Made by a program: the position numbers and the translations under genes. Shown here one piece after another: positions 11,548 to 21,651 of a stretch of DNA of 64,000 nt (position 1 is its first letter; every line of letters begins with the position of its first letter). Below the pieces are notes generated by a model. The model was not told where the DNA came from. It saw only the letters and a program-made list of their open reading frames with translations, and did not search any database. Source of the stretch: Plenodomus lindquistii (taxonomy: Eukaryota; Ascomycota; Dothideomycetes; Pleosporales; Leptosphaeriaceae); NCBI GenBank assembly GCA_025504975.1, contig JANUWI010000010.1, forward strand, positions 620,001 through 684,000. The letters run 5' to 3'.

Positions 11548-12927
11548 CTGGGAATGTATTGGAGATCTGTATTCACTAGTACGGTTGAAAGAAAAGAGTA
11601 GAGATATACCCGGCCATTGCCACGAGGGAGTTTGAACGCGCACTACATTGGAGGCTTTTCAAGAGATGATTGTGGCGCCCAGGGAACATAGAATTGAACA
11701 TTCTTCAAATTAAGACCGGCGGCTCACAAACGCTATAGTGTGGCGGGAGAATTGATCTATATGCATTGAGCCACCAGTACGTGGTGCACCCATCACCCAA
11801 GTTCCGAATGCATCATAAGCCACATATCACGAGAATTCAGATACAGGCACTTTGAATCCTAACCCAGCATCATTCGACGAACGCAACACTCCCTCCCACC
11901 ATCCTCACCCTCGCCGCACCCCTCCAACCCACCACATCCACCGCAACACTCAGCAAAATCCGCAGCGTGCACGATCCAATCTACAACGTCAACCTGCCAT
12001 CTAACACCCCCCCCCAAAGAAAACAGCACGCCATCCCAAATCTCGACTCAGCAATATTCCTCCGCATCGCCAAGATACATTCAAAAAGACTGTCATGATA
12101 TTAATTGAATTGTAAATAACAGTAAAGAACCACACACCAAAGCCATATATAAAACCTTGGAAATCATACGCCTTTGACAATTTGGAAGTCCTTGCCATGG
12201 GATGGGGAGGTGTCATGTATATAATCAATTCAGAATCCTTCAGTAAGGAATTTCGACAACAAGAATTGATCATGGGGTATTTTTATTAGTAGTAAAGGCG
12301 AAACAAAACAGGATGGGTTTTTGGGATGAGCAGAGGTCATGACATACATGGCAGAGGTTGTAGAGGATATGATGGCGTTGAAATTTTTATCGATGAAAGA
12401 TGTAATAGAGCGTCTAGAAGACGTAATTGAGCCGGTTTTTTTTTATTGTATTGAGGAAGGCAAGAGGTGCGTGAGGGTTTCGTTGAGATAGCAGTTGAAG
12501 AAGTAGATGGCATGTTAGACGAGCTGCTAGTCACATGCGAGGAGCTGGATGAGCTGCTAGCAACACCAGAAGAGCTTGACGGAGTAGCGGTCGCAGACGT
12601 CCACGAGATAACGTTGGAGGTAGAGAGGACTTCAGAAGAACTGAGCATAAGCGACACCGACGTACACCCATGTATGTCTCTGCGGGCTAGGCTGACACTG
12701 CATCCGCTGTATCACCATGAGGTTTATAACGCAGACAAAAGGATTGACCCATGGCATTGTGTTTAGTCAAACATGGCGTACTTCTATACTTCGTGTTCCA
12801 CATGGGTGGCTCGTTCAATAGTCGCAACGCTCTTGTAGCCGTAGCGTCGCGTCTCTGCTCTTTTTCAGACTCATGCAGGAAAAAGCCCTATACATGGCAA
12901 GGCCCTCGCCTGATGGAGAGAACTGAT
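11548..12927. other. Convergent intergenic region with 3' UTRs
   Basis: Lies between the ends of the SNF2 gene (plus) and SEC31 (minus). It is AT-richer than the flanks and has a C-homopolymer at about 12007-12015 and a T-run near 12438. A Ser-rich open frame on the minus strand (12337-12657) has no ATG at its start and overlaps the expected SEC31 3' UTR, so I do not call it a gene. Confidence 0.4.
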
Positions 12928-15900
12928 TTAGACAGTAGACTTGCTAAACTGGATGAGCCTCTTGACACCGACCTAGAGCAATGTTAGTTACAGTCGAGGT
13001 ATCATGTTTCGCATTACTTACCATCCAGTTACTTCCCTCATCCGTCTTGTTGGTCATCAAGTTGGAAAAGATGGCGATGGCTTCGTCGTACTGCCTGCCT
13101 TGAATATTATCTGCCAACCTGTTCAACTCCTCGATCGTATCTGGCTTGAGCAAATCTTCGTTATTGAGGTGGTCGAAGAGAATGTTGAGTCGCTTTTCAG
13201 TATCTACCACGTGTTGCTTATACTGCGCCGGCGCCTTGGACTTGACACGCTGCATATCGGCATCGAGCACTTCGTAGATACGGCGAGAGCCTTCTGGGAT
13301 GTGTGATCGATCACCAGGAGCTTCGGCATGTTAGTACATATGTATCCTGGATGGGAAAGCTAACTTACGATGCTTGGCAGCGGCAGCTGCGGGTTGTGAT
13401 TGACCCGTACTTGGGCGGGATTCGGGCCTCGGCGGTCCACCTAGTGGGGGTCCAGCTCGTGGTGGGCCTTGTGGAGGACCCCTTGGAGGTGGCGGAGCTG
13501 CTGCAGCAGGCATCTGTTGAGCCGGTGCTGCAGCGTACGGGGACGGCGCAGGAGTAAATTGACCGGGAGGAGGTGCAATATTACGTGGCGGAGGCATACC
13601 ACCTTGAGGAGCAGAAGGCTGGGCGCCAGGAGCAGGAGCATAGCGGTTCGAAGGCGGTGCAGCAGCTGTGGGCGGCTGGTACGGTGATACTCCACGCTGT
13701 ACTGGGGCTTGAGGAGGAGGCGCGAACCCACTAGGCTGTGGCGGTGCGTACGCATTACCTCCTGGGGTAGGGGCGTAAGGGTTTGGTGTACCTGCTTGTG
13801 GGTATCCCGTCTGAGGAGAGGCTACGCGAGGCGGGCCTTGTGGTGGTCCCTTGGGCGGCGGCGGGGGTGTTGAACGAGCACCAGGTGAGAATGGACCTTG
13901 CGGCGGACCAGCAATGGGCTGCTGTTGGTTCATGAAGGGTGAAGCAACGGTGTTGATTGGTGTGCCTCGACGCGATGACGCTTTTGGTGGCCCAAAGTCT
14001 GGTGTGTCGTTCCAAGCAGGGATGTTGCCTCGATTTGCAGCGGGTATGATGGCTGGTGAGCCTGCCGTATTGCGTGGTGGAGGCGCAATAGGATGTTGCT
14101 GCGGTGTTGGAATGCCACCATATCTTGGCTGAGGAATGGTACCAGCTGGCGTGTACGCATTTTGGCCAGGCAAGGAGGGCGTGTAGGGGGATTGAGTCGA
14201 TGCTTGTGTTTGCTGACCCAGGGGGTTCACAGGCGCATACGGTCCAGAACCGGGCTGTGACTGAAGAGGGTTCACAGGAGCGTAAGCCGAATTTGTCGGT
14301 GGAACAGTTGGTGCTTGCTGCGCGGGAGCTCCGTATGAGGGAACGATGCGTGTGTTGCGCTGGCCTGCTTGTGCAGTTTGTGCCCGAGGGGCTGCCGCCT
14401 TTGGTGACGCCTTTCGAGTTGCCTGTGAGACTCTGTTCCTAGCGACGTCTGCGGCTGGGTATTTCTGAGGCAAGAGATTGAGATACTTCTCGGCAATGGC
14501 AAGTTGCCCGTGCGCCGATGCTATATCAGCATATTCCACGTACTTGGCGTAAAGTGGCTCCAGTTTCCAGTCGGCATCTTTTGACTGCTCCTCGTCCTTG
14601 AAGGCGGTGACCTTCCGGAAGACCGTGACCTTTTCGATGAAATCTTGTAGCGATCGTGCATGGATAGAAAAGCTGCTATCGGTTGCTGACTGCTCGATGC
14701 CCGCCTTTTCGCTTTCTTGAAGCTCCTCTGCCCAGTTGACAACAACCTTCTCCAACTTGGAACCAGCCAAGTAACAGAAAGAAGCGTCCTTACGGGCAGA
14801 GCTGTTCCCATCTGCAATGCTCTCTTCTAAACGGTCGCCAAGTGCTTCGCAGAGATCTGGAAATTCCTCCTGGCTAGCAAAAGTGCAGATAGTCGCCATT
14901 ACTTCTTTCCAGTCCTTGAGGTCGGCATTGTAAACGAAATCCCAGAGGTTCTTGCCGACGACCGAAGCAAGAAGACGCAGGTAATTTGGAGCATCTGACT
15001 GCCTCTTGAAGTACGCAGCCTGGGCTTTGGCTATGCACTTCTCGCCTCCACAAATTGCAATCATGAAAGCGTCGGACAATCGATTCTCCTTCAAACATAC
15101 ATCCAAGGCAGCGTCGAAGTTCCCCAGCATCAGCGCACGAGTGACTTTGGTATCAGCTTCTGACTCTGTACCGGTGTACACCTGGAAGGGATTGTTGGTC
15201 TTGGCACCTTTTGAAGCAGCGAGATCGGATAGGAAATTGCCCTCATCGGTAGACTGGTCGAAGAATGAAGCGCCCTCGTCATTACCAACGCTGGTCTCTG
15301 GCTCTTTCTTCTCCTCCACAGGCTCCTGCACCTCGGCATCTGCGAACCCAAGATAGTCAACGAGTTTGCTCCTGGGATTGTCCGAGGTCAGAGTCTCGAT
15401 GACGGTCCAGTCGGCCTTCTCTTCGTCAGTAGCTGCCTTTGCAATCTTCGTTTCGCAGATGGTTGTCAGATCACCAGTCTCCAAGGCTTTGTCGAATTCT
15501 TCGCTCGCTGTACTGATCTCAGAATCGATTGCAAATGTGGAGATGGTGACTTTGGACTTTGAATCTACGACACCAAAGCGGACAAGCTTTCCACCAAAGC
15601 CAAAGGCAACGCCGGCTCTTCTCTTCAGCCACTTGGGCGGCGCCTTTAATGAGAAAGATGCGCCCTGAGGTTCTGCATGTGTCTGCGAGAAGAAGTCCTC
15701 GCCCTCAGGGGCTTGGGTGGCAGACTTGTGCTGGTCCGCCGAAGCACCAGTGTTCTGGAGTGTTTGAACGGCGATTTTGCCGTCGAAGGAAGCGGTCGCG
15801 AGAAGGTTCGGGTTCGATGGGTTGAATCGGGTCTGAAATGTCCAGTTTGTGACGACGGGGAATTCACCCAGTTGCTCCCCACTGTGCGGGTTCCAAGCGA

Positions 15901-16855
15901 TGGTGCGGTTGTCTTTGCCACAAGAAAGGAGAATATCGCTATCCTGCGCACACCATGAGAGGGAGAGCACGCCCTGGTCGTGCGCTTGCAGAGTCTTCTC
16001 GGGAGCATTGGTGTTGCGGAGATCCCAGACCAGGACAAGGGGGTTCTGGTCTGTGGGAATCGCTGTGACGAGCCTTGTTGGGACGTTGGGGTCCCAAGAT
16101 ACGGCGCTGACTGTTTTCCGCCCGAAATGGTTCAAGGTGAGGTTCTCCTTCTTGCCCTTGACGTCCCAGACCGTCACAAAGCCACCACTGCTGCCTGTCG
16201 CGAGGATGTGTGCGACCTTTTTGTTCCAGTCCAGCGTCGTGTACTCGTCAGGATTGGCGCCGGCCTTGCCCAGACGGAAGGACTTGGAGTCGTCGTCGAG
16301 GTCGTGAACGAAGAGCTCGCCCTTGGCTCCGGCAGAGGCGAGGATGTTGGGCCGGAAGGGGTTGAACTGTATTGCTTGGATGGGCCCGGTGTGCTTGTCG
16401 ATCTGTTCAATTTCGGCGTCGCTGTGAGCAGTCAGCACGTGTGCAGCATGTCCATAGCCATGCGTCGACTGACTCGGCGCCTGTCTGCAGCTTCTCTGCG
16501 TCCCACAGCACCAATGCGCCGCTGTCGAGGGCGCCCGCTATTATGCCCCGCGGGTACTCTTCGCTGGGCTGGCTCCATGCAATGTCGTTGAATCTGCAAG
16601 CGGTCAGCCTATGCTCTGCCGCCTGTTGCCATCAAATCGCATGTACCGTGAGTCTACGCTGACCGAGGCCACGGGCTTCAGCTCAACGCCCTGGTCGCTG
16701 TCGTCGAGCTTGAGCTCCCAGAGCTCGAGTTGCGTGTCATTGGAGAAGTCGGCGTCTACAGCCCCGGCCTTGGTGCCCGTGGCAATCAATGGCTGTGCTG
16801 ACCCAGGCGACCACGCAAAGGCGGCCGTCCTGGGTATTTCTCGCAGGCGGACCAT
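12928..16855 (-). CDS. SEC31: COPII outer-coat protein Sec31
   Basis: Five exons on the minus strand (16855-16647, 16593-16474, 16421-13369, 13320-13022, 12972-12928) join in frame to 1241 aa, the normal Sec31 size. The N-terminus MVRLREIPRTAAFAWSPG matches the start of Sec31. It is followed by WD40 repeats (about 1-330; for example LASAGAKGELFVHDL, ILATGSSGGFVTVWDV, ILLSCGKDNRTIAWNP), an alpha-solenoid, a long Pro/Gln/Gly/Ala-rich disordered region (about 770-1120), and a C-terminal SRA1-like helical domain encoded mostly by the fourth exon. Sec31 pairs with Sec13 to form the cage of ER-exit vesicles and stimulates Sar1 GTPase through its proline-rich part. Splice sites are canonical; the fourth intron has a perfect TACTAAC branch site. 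The last exon codes for only 14 residues. Confidence 0.95.
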
Positions 16856-17188
16856 GCTGGGCTGCCGTCGCACCGATGTGTCTTGTTTGGCGGGGGATGT
16901 TTGGAAACGCAGAAACAAAAAGGCTGTGACTATTCAAAATGTGCTGGGCAGCCGCGAATCGGAGGAATGTGGCAGGAGACGCAATGTGTCAAAATGCAGT
17001 CTTGCAAGTATTGGACATGTCCGACTTGCCTCAGCATCAACATCCACCTGTCCTTCCCTGGTCATCGCTGCGGGTAAGTGGGTCCCGCTAATCCCCGCAC
17101 GTGATATCGAATTCTTGCCCAGGCCCAACCATCACTCGTCTGCCCATTGCAAAGCATATTGCGTCCTCGCTATATAGTCAACACGAAA
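16856..17188. promoter_or_regulatory. Divergent promoter region, SEC31 / RRM gene
   Basis: A 333-bp gap between two head-to-head start codons (SEC31 minus, RRM protein plus), so it must carry both promoters. A TATATAG sequence lies at about 17171-17177, very near the plus-strand start. No other motif is convincing by eye. Confidence 0.45.
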
Positions 17189-17709
17189 ATGTCGAATCTT
17201 TCGGATACATCGCGTCTCAAGGCCACGGTGTTTGTCGGAGGCCTCGACCAAGCAGTAACGCAGCAGACGCTATTCCACGCCTTTCTGCCGTTTGGCGACA
17301 TTGTCGAAGTCAACCTACCAAAACCAGATATCCCAAAAGAGAATGAACAACATCGCGGGTTTGGCTACGTGGAATTTGAGACCGCCTCTGATGCGACGGA
17401 TGCCATCGATAATATGGATCGAAGTGAACTGTACGGCTCGGTCATCAAGGTTGCAGCAGCCAAGCCCCAGAAAGATGCAAATGAGGGCTTGGGAAGTAAG
17501 ACGGCCATCTGGGAGCAGGTACGTTGGGTATAAAGTAGCTAGAGAGTCAAGAATTTTCTACTAATACTTCCTAGGAGGGCTGGCTAGCCAAGCATGCTGT
17601 GAGCGAGGAGGATCGCCAGGTTACTGGTGGACAGGAGGAATCAAATGGCCCTATGGATCCCATGCAAGGCTTGGAAGGGCTCGACGAAGCGGGGCCGAAG
17701 CCAGCTTGA
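17189..17709 (+). CDS. Single-RRM RNA-binding protein (cyclophilin-33/PPIE N-terminus-like)
   Basis: Two exons (17189-17518, 17575-17709) encode 154 aa. One RRM spans about residues 9-90: RNP2 is TVFVGGL and RNP1 is RGFGYVEF, followed by the DAIDNMDRSELYGSVIKV helix-strand. The order and wording of the RRM and the following tail resemble the RRM of nuclear cyclophilin PPIE/Cyp33, but no isomerase domain follows. The C-terminal tail is acidic and Gly/Pro-rich. It should bind RNA in the nucleus, possibly with spliceosomal complexes. The start at MSNLSD was preferred to an in-frame ATG 42 bp upstream because the RRM begins soon after it. Confidence 0.85.
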
Positions 17710-18120
17710 GCATTTGCCAGAAATGGGGGAGTATGTGAGATCATGATGATTGAGGGCGTTCAGGCGCATGTGGATCGTTTGATATGATACCAATTATAAC
17801 CACACGAAGCTGCACCATCACAAGTATCTTGAACAACTTTTGGATGTTCGAAAAGCTTAGTCCATTAGACCAGGTACGAGGACAACTGCTGAAGGACATT
17901 TTTGCATCCCAAGGGTGCCTCGGCCAGCCACTCGCCAGTCTCCAAGTGAGACAAGGGACGCTCACATAAGATCTCAATAGCGTCAGATAGTCCGATACAA
18001 AAGGAAACTCGATGCTTGATTGCGGACTTGAGTGTCCCACACAATGAACTATACACATGGCTCACAAGCCTTCTCAGTCTCTTTGTTCCCACTCTCTGTG
18101 CTATTTCACTATTGCCTAGT
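17710..18120. other. Convergent intergenic region
   Basis: Lies between the 3' ends of the RRM gene and the NDUFA4/B12D-like gene. No supported gene; open frames are short and have no recognisable product. Confidence 0.4.
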
Positions 18121-18638
18121 CTATTGCTTGCCCTGCCTCTTGAGGCGGAGGGTCTTGTCAACCCAGAGCTTGCGTGTGATGGAGAAAACGGCGGCTACGA
18201 CAGCAACGCTGGGACTGTGTCAGCCCACCTATCGCGGGGTTAAGTTAGAGGGCAAAGAAGACTCACCCAAGGACCACAACTGCGCAATCAATTAGCTTGC
18301 ATTCTCTAGAGGTAGGAGATAGGACATTGGGGACGTACTGAGGGGCCAAATCTCAGTGGGGATGTTCTTGAGCTGGCGGAGGCGCTGGGAGGCGGTATGG
18401 GCTAACACGGGTCAATTGGCATGCTGCAGCACCGGCGTCGAGGTGCAATTGGCTTACCGCCGTGTTCCTCCTTCTGGGCAACGTTAGCATGTGCCGTCTG
18501 CTTCTCTCCTCAGGGCGCAGGGCATACCGGAACGGGGCTGCGCAACTGCAGCGTCTGGCGCACAAAGAGCTGGGGGCTCTGGCGCATCATCATCATGCGA
18601 GTGGGCCGCATGGCCATGACCCTGGTGACTTTGAACAT
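18121..18638 (-). CDS. Small mitochondrial inner-membrane protein, NDUFA4/MLRQ (B12D)-like
   Basis: Five short exons on the minus strand (18638-18528, 18473-18458, 18401-18339, 18279-18267, 18208-18121) join in frame to 96 aa. The Met/Arg-rich start (MFKVTRVMAMRPTRMMMMRQ) looks like a mitochondrial targeting sequence. The mature part has IPTEIWPLVVVLGVAVVAAV, a single membrane span with the proline/valine pattern of the B12D/NDUFA4 family, then basic RKLWVDKTLRLKRQGKQ. Family members are small respiratory-chain subunits (first assigned to complex I, now mostly to complex IV). Two exons are tiny (16 and 13 nt); I placed them by frame, branch-site TGCTAAC and homology of the joined peptide. It is head-to-head with COX12. 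Confidence 0.72.
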
Positions 18639-18902
18639 GGTGCTGGTGGTGTCGTGTGTGCGCGGGGGAGAGTGGAGAGTGGAGATGGCGTTCAATTCGG
18701 TGGTTCCGTCACAGGATCGCACTCGAAGCTCGCTCGCGGAGGTTGCTCGCCCGGAAATCGCCGAGCGAATTGTGTGGTGGACAAAGCGCAGTTTGGGGTC
18801 AGCCCATCGCAACCTCACGACTTGACTTCCGTCACCACTCCGACTGCCACCAGCCATTGCCGCCACCCCACGCACCTACGCCCACGGCCCCCAATCGCAA
18901 CC
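18639..18902. promoter_or_regulatory. Divergent promoter shared by two respiratory-chain genes
   Basis: Only 264 bp separate the start codons of the NDUFA4/B12D-like gene (minus) and COX12 (plus). The region has a polypyrimidine/GGAGAG-rich tract around 18665-18690 and a C-rich tract before the COX12 ATG. Shared regulation is an inference from the arrangement. Confidence 0.45.
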
Positions 18903-19474
18903 ATGTCTGACAACGAGAACGGCGACGAGCTTGTGACCAAGCCCTTCAAGTTTGTTACTGGTGAGCTGCTGCTGCGCCCGCAAGACGTGGATATTTGAGA
19001 GCTAACTCGCCCCCTCACAGCTGGTACGCCAATACACAACCCATCCCCCTGCCCCGCGCGCAAACTGCTGCAACAAATTGGATGGCCTTGAGCGCAATTT
19101 CAGACGACTGACAAGCTTCGGCGTGCTATAGGCTTCGATGCCCGCTTCCCCAACCAGAACCAAACCAAGCACTGCTGGCAAAACTACGTCGACTACCACA
19201 AGTGCATCATCGCCAAGGGCGAGGATTTTGCGCCATGCCGTCAGGTGAGAAGCTCCACCGATAGTTTTGCCGGGTTATGAGCTGACTCGGCGCAGTTCAT
19301 GTTGGCCTACAAGTCCCTTTGCCCCAGCGGCTGGACATCGCGATGGGATGATCAGCGTGGTAAGTCGTCAAGATTATCTGCCACGTTCCTGCAGTGAATT
19401 CGAAACGACTGAATACTGTTTTGACTAACTCTGTACTAGAGAACGGCAACTTCCCAGTCAACTTGAACCAGTAG
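18903..19474 (+). CDS. COX12: Cytochrome c oxidase subunit VIb
   Basis: A 90-aa intermembrane-space subunit of complex IV. The core GFDARFPNQNQTKHCW is nearly the same as in yeast Cox12, and the CHCH cysteines are spaced C-x9-C and C-x10-C as in this family. Exons: 18903-18960, a probable 3-nt exon 19021-19023, 19132-19244, 19296-19359 and 19440-19474. The 3-nt exon is suggested because both flanking introns have good branch sites and acceptors (GCTAAC...CACAG and GACTGAC...ATAG); without it the first two introns merge into one of 171 bp and the protein loses one Ala. Both versions are in frame. The protein sits at the dimer interface of cytochrome oxidase. Confidence 0.9.
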
Positions 19475-20353
19475 AACGCTTTCCATGGCGTCACCCAGCA
19501 TGCAATGATTTCACAGGGGAGAGACTGGATGGATCAGAGTGTGCTTGCACCTTGGAGCACCTGTATCATAGCGATCGATATCAGCAATGCAGCTCTGATT
19601 CATAATGCAATCATTTCTCTATGCTAACAGCCGTCGTACTATCGAGCGGCTCTACATGATTTAATCTGATCACAATGGGGATTTCTGCACGAGAGTGTGG
19701 TCACCAGTCGTGGTCACAGTTTGATGAGTCGGGGGAGGCCGAGGTAACTTCTAGTGTGTGATAGCACCTCATCCTGAACAAAGCGCTATCAACGCAATCT
19801 TTCCCATGCCACAGCTGTCTGGATCCAGCTTTTGCGTGCCAGACAGGTATTCTTTGGTCAGAGACTACGAAGGAGCTCGTATTGATTGCGTCCCCATCTC
19901 ACTTTGGCAGCATGGCGATTGAACCTATACAGCAGCAAGGAGACAGCAAAAGCAACGAGAATCAACAACTTTATCTCTATTACTTATAGAGAATACACGT
20001 GATATCTAATCACCTGTGATGGGGGTTTTTGATGGCTTGTGATGACTGCGATGAACAGCGCTGGTGAATTCGGTAACTTAATGAATACGCCTTCACTTAG
20101 GTCAGCTCATCACAACTCCTTGGTCGCAAGAAAGACAGAGTTTCATTCGCCAATACAGCGTATTCAAATTGATCTCACGGCATATCGCCAGGATACTAGA
20201 GACTAGATACTAACTTCCTACATTTGCGACGCTATAACCCAGATCTAGTCCACAGCGCCGTGTTCAACCCAAAATTGATATACGTAAACTCCGCGCAAGA
20301 CCGGACCAATCATTAGGGGGCGTTTCGAGATACTGAATGCAATGCAAGGCTGT
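19475..20353. other. Intergenic region containing a degraded repeat copy
   Basis: Lies between the ends of COX12 (plus) and the J-like gene (minus). About 150 bp within it are a diverged copy of an element also found near 54.5 kb (annotated separately). The rest holds 3' UTRs and nothing else I can support. Confidence 0.5.
19860..20007 (+). repeat. Diverged copy of a dispersed element, 3' part
   Basis: Shares a long gapped similarity with 54485-54644: both have GAAGGAG, then CCATCTCAC, then GCATG.CG, then CAGC.AGGAG.CA.CAAAA, then TTATCTC.ATTA, ending in TACACGTGRTATCT (here 19994-20007). In one plus-strand frame this copy reads KELVLIASPSHFGSM...QQQGD and stops at a TAG; the other copy reads KENVCIKSPSHLKCM...QQRGG. 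The shared protein frame suggests the 3' end of a transposon open reading frame plus its untranslated end. Family not identified. Confidence 0.5.
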
Positions 20354-21118
20354 TCAATTTGGTAGTGACATGGTGGCTATCTGCCCCACGTACATTGGTC
20401 TGCGGGAATCCGGATCATCGAGGTTTCTCAAATCGTGCCAAGTAGCAATTGGTATATGCGACCAATATGGTTGTGTACCAATCAAAGGTGCATACAGACG
20501 TTGGTGTCGTTTCAACCCCCAATTTGGATCTTGACTTCGCGCAGCTTCAATATCCTCCTCTTCCTCTTCGAGAACGGTTGCAATCCCACCATCAGTTCCG
20601 GTCACGCTATCTTTGCGCTCGTGCTTTGAATCTGCAGACAATGCGTACGCGGCGGCATACTTTGAATCGTAAAGTTGGCGAGCTTCCGGGTCCAACAGCG
20701 TGTCAAACGCTGCCTGCAAAGCGCGATATTTTTTGGCGTCGCTCGAGAAATACACGACTCGCAGTCTGCGGTAGGCAGCTTTGATGTCGTCGGTGGACGC
20801 TTGTGGGCCTAGCTCGAGAATGGCATAATGGTCCACGTCCAGGGTCTCGTTGCTAGGCGACAACAAAGCATCCTGTGATGACGTTGGAGACACCATGGGC
20901 GTTCTTTGCGCGAGAATAATCGAGGCATCGGAGACGTAGATGGAGGCTCGTTTGGTGTGCTGCATGGCTGGCTGTGACGCAATGCTCATCGGACGTGGTC
21001 GTCGTAGTACTTCGGAAGTGTGGCGTTCGTGGTCAACACGTCTTTTGGTGCGCAGGGGACTCTGGCTTATCGGGCCCATTTGCGGAACATGTGGGAGGGC
21101 AGAATATGACTGTAGCAT
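20354..21118 (-). CDS. J-domain-like protein lacking the HPD motif
   Basis: Single exon, 254 aa from the ATG at 21118. Residues about 94-165 look like a DnaJ domain: helix I (DHYAILELGPQASTDDIKAA), helix II (YRRLRVVYF), helix III (KKYRALQAAFDTLLDPEARQLYDSKY). The loop that should read HPD instead reads F-S-S-D, so it cannot be expected to stimulate Hsp70 in the normal way. The N-terminus is Ser/Pro/Arg-rich and disordered; the C-terminus, with PNWGLKRHQRLYAPLIGTQPYWSHIPIATW, looks conserved but unknown to me. The open frame goes on upstream to 21493, but that part has poor coding character, so I chose the internal start. It is divergent from POP1. Confidence 0.72.
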   Translation of the reverse strand: MLQSYSALPHVPQMGPISQSPLRTKRRVDHERHTSEVLRRPRPMSIASQPAMQHTKRASIYVSDASIILAQRTPMVSPTSSQDALLSPSNETLDVDHYAILELGPQASTDDIKAAYRRLRVVYFSSDAKKYRALQAAFDTLLDPEARQLYDSKYAAAYALSADSKHERKDSVTGTDGGIATVLEEEEEDIEAARSQDPNWGLKRHQRLYAPLIGTQPYWSHIPIATWHDLRNLDDPDSRRPMYVGQIATMSLPN

Positions 21119-21651
21119 TGTTTGAGACTGGGAGACAGGTGCAAGTGGGACACACGAGACAATGAGTGAGCAACAATGTGGGTGTACAAAGAGGAATGTG
21201 AATGTTGTGAGGTTGAGCGGGAAACACCATGTCTTAGACGGTGCTGATGGCCGCGCAACGCAGGGGAACGCAGCAGTTCCCCTGCGCGAGACAGGGGTGC
21301 ATAAGCGGGAACTTTGCCGGCCATACGAAATGACCTCGTTCCTGTGTGCAATCAAAGTCGAGCGCGGGCCTGACAGGTGAAACAAAATGCTGGTGGCTTG
21401 GAATGACTTCGCCGTCAGTGCAGAGAGTCCACTTTGGTCTGGTACGTCTCCAGTGCATGCGATGCTTCCGCGCAGGGATCTTATGCAGGGCACGTGCTAC
21501 CGCGTTACGCTAACCCCCAATCGATCGTGAGGAGCTGTCTCACGGAAGTTTTTCGGAAAACACCGATTCACGCCTGGAAGCCAACCATCCACCGACGTCT
21601 CACGTGTCCTGAGGCGAGCAGGACAGAAGCTTGAAACGGTGACGCTACGGA
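21119..21651. promoter_or_regulatory. Divergent promoter region, J-like gene / POP1
   Basis: About 530 bp between two head-to-head start codons. The minus-strand frame of the J-like gene stays open here but I think it is leader. A self-complementary stretch GGGGAACGCAGCAGTTCCCC at 21266-21285 can form an 8-bp stem around a 4-base loop. Confidence 0.45.

Noticed and set aside
12337..12657. Serine-rich open frame on the minus strand, like part of a cell-surface protein
   Set aside because: Starts with GTG, frame closes soon upstream, and it overlaps the expected 3' UTR of SEC31; low-complexity serine codons alone are weak evidence.
21119..21493. N-terminal extension of the J-like protein by 125 residues
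   Set aside because: Frame is open but composition is poor and includes the palindromic sequence around 21266-21285; the ATG at 21118 gives a normal protein.
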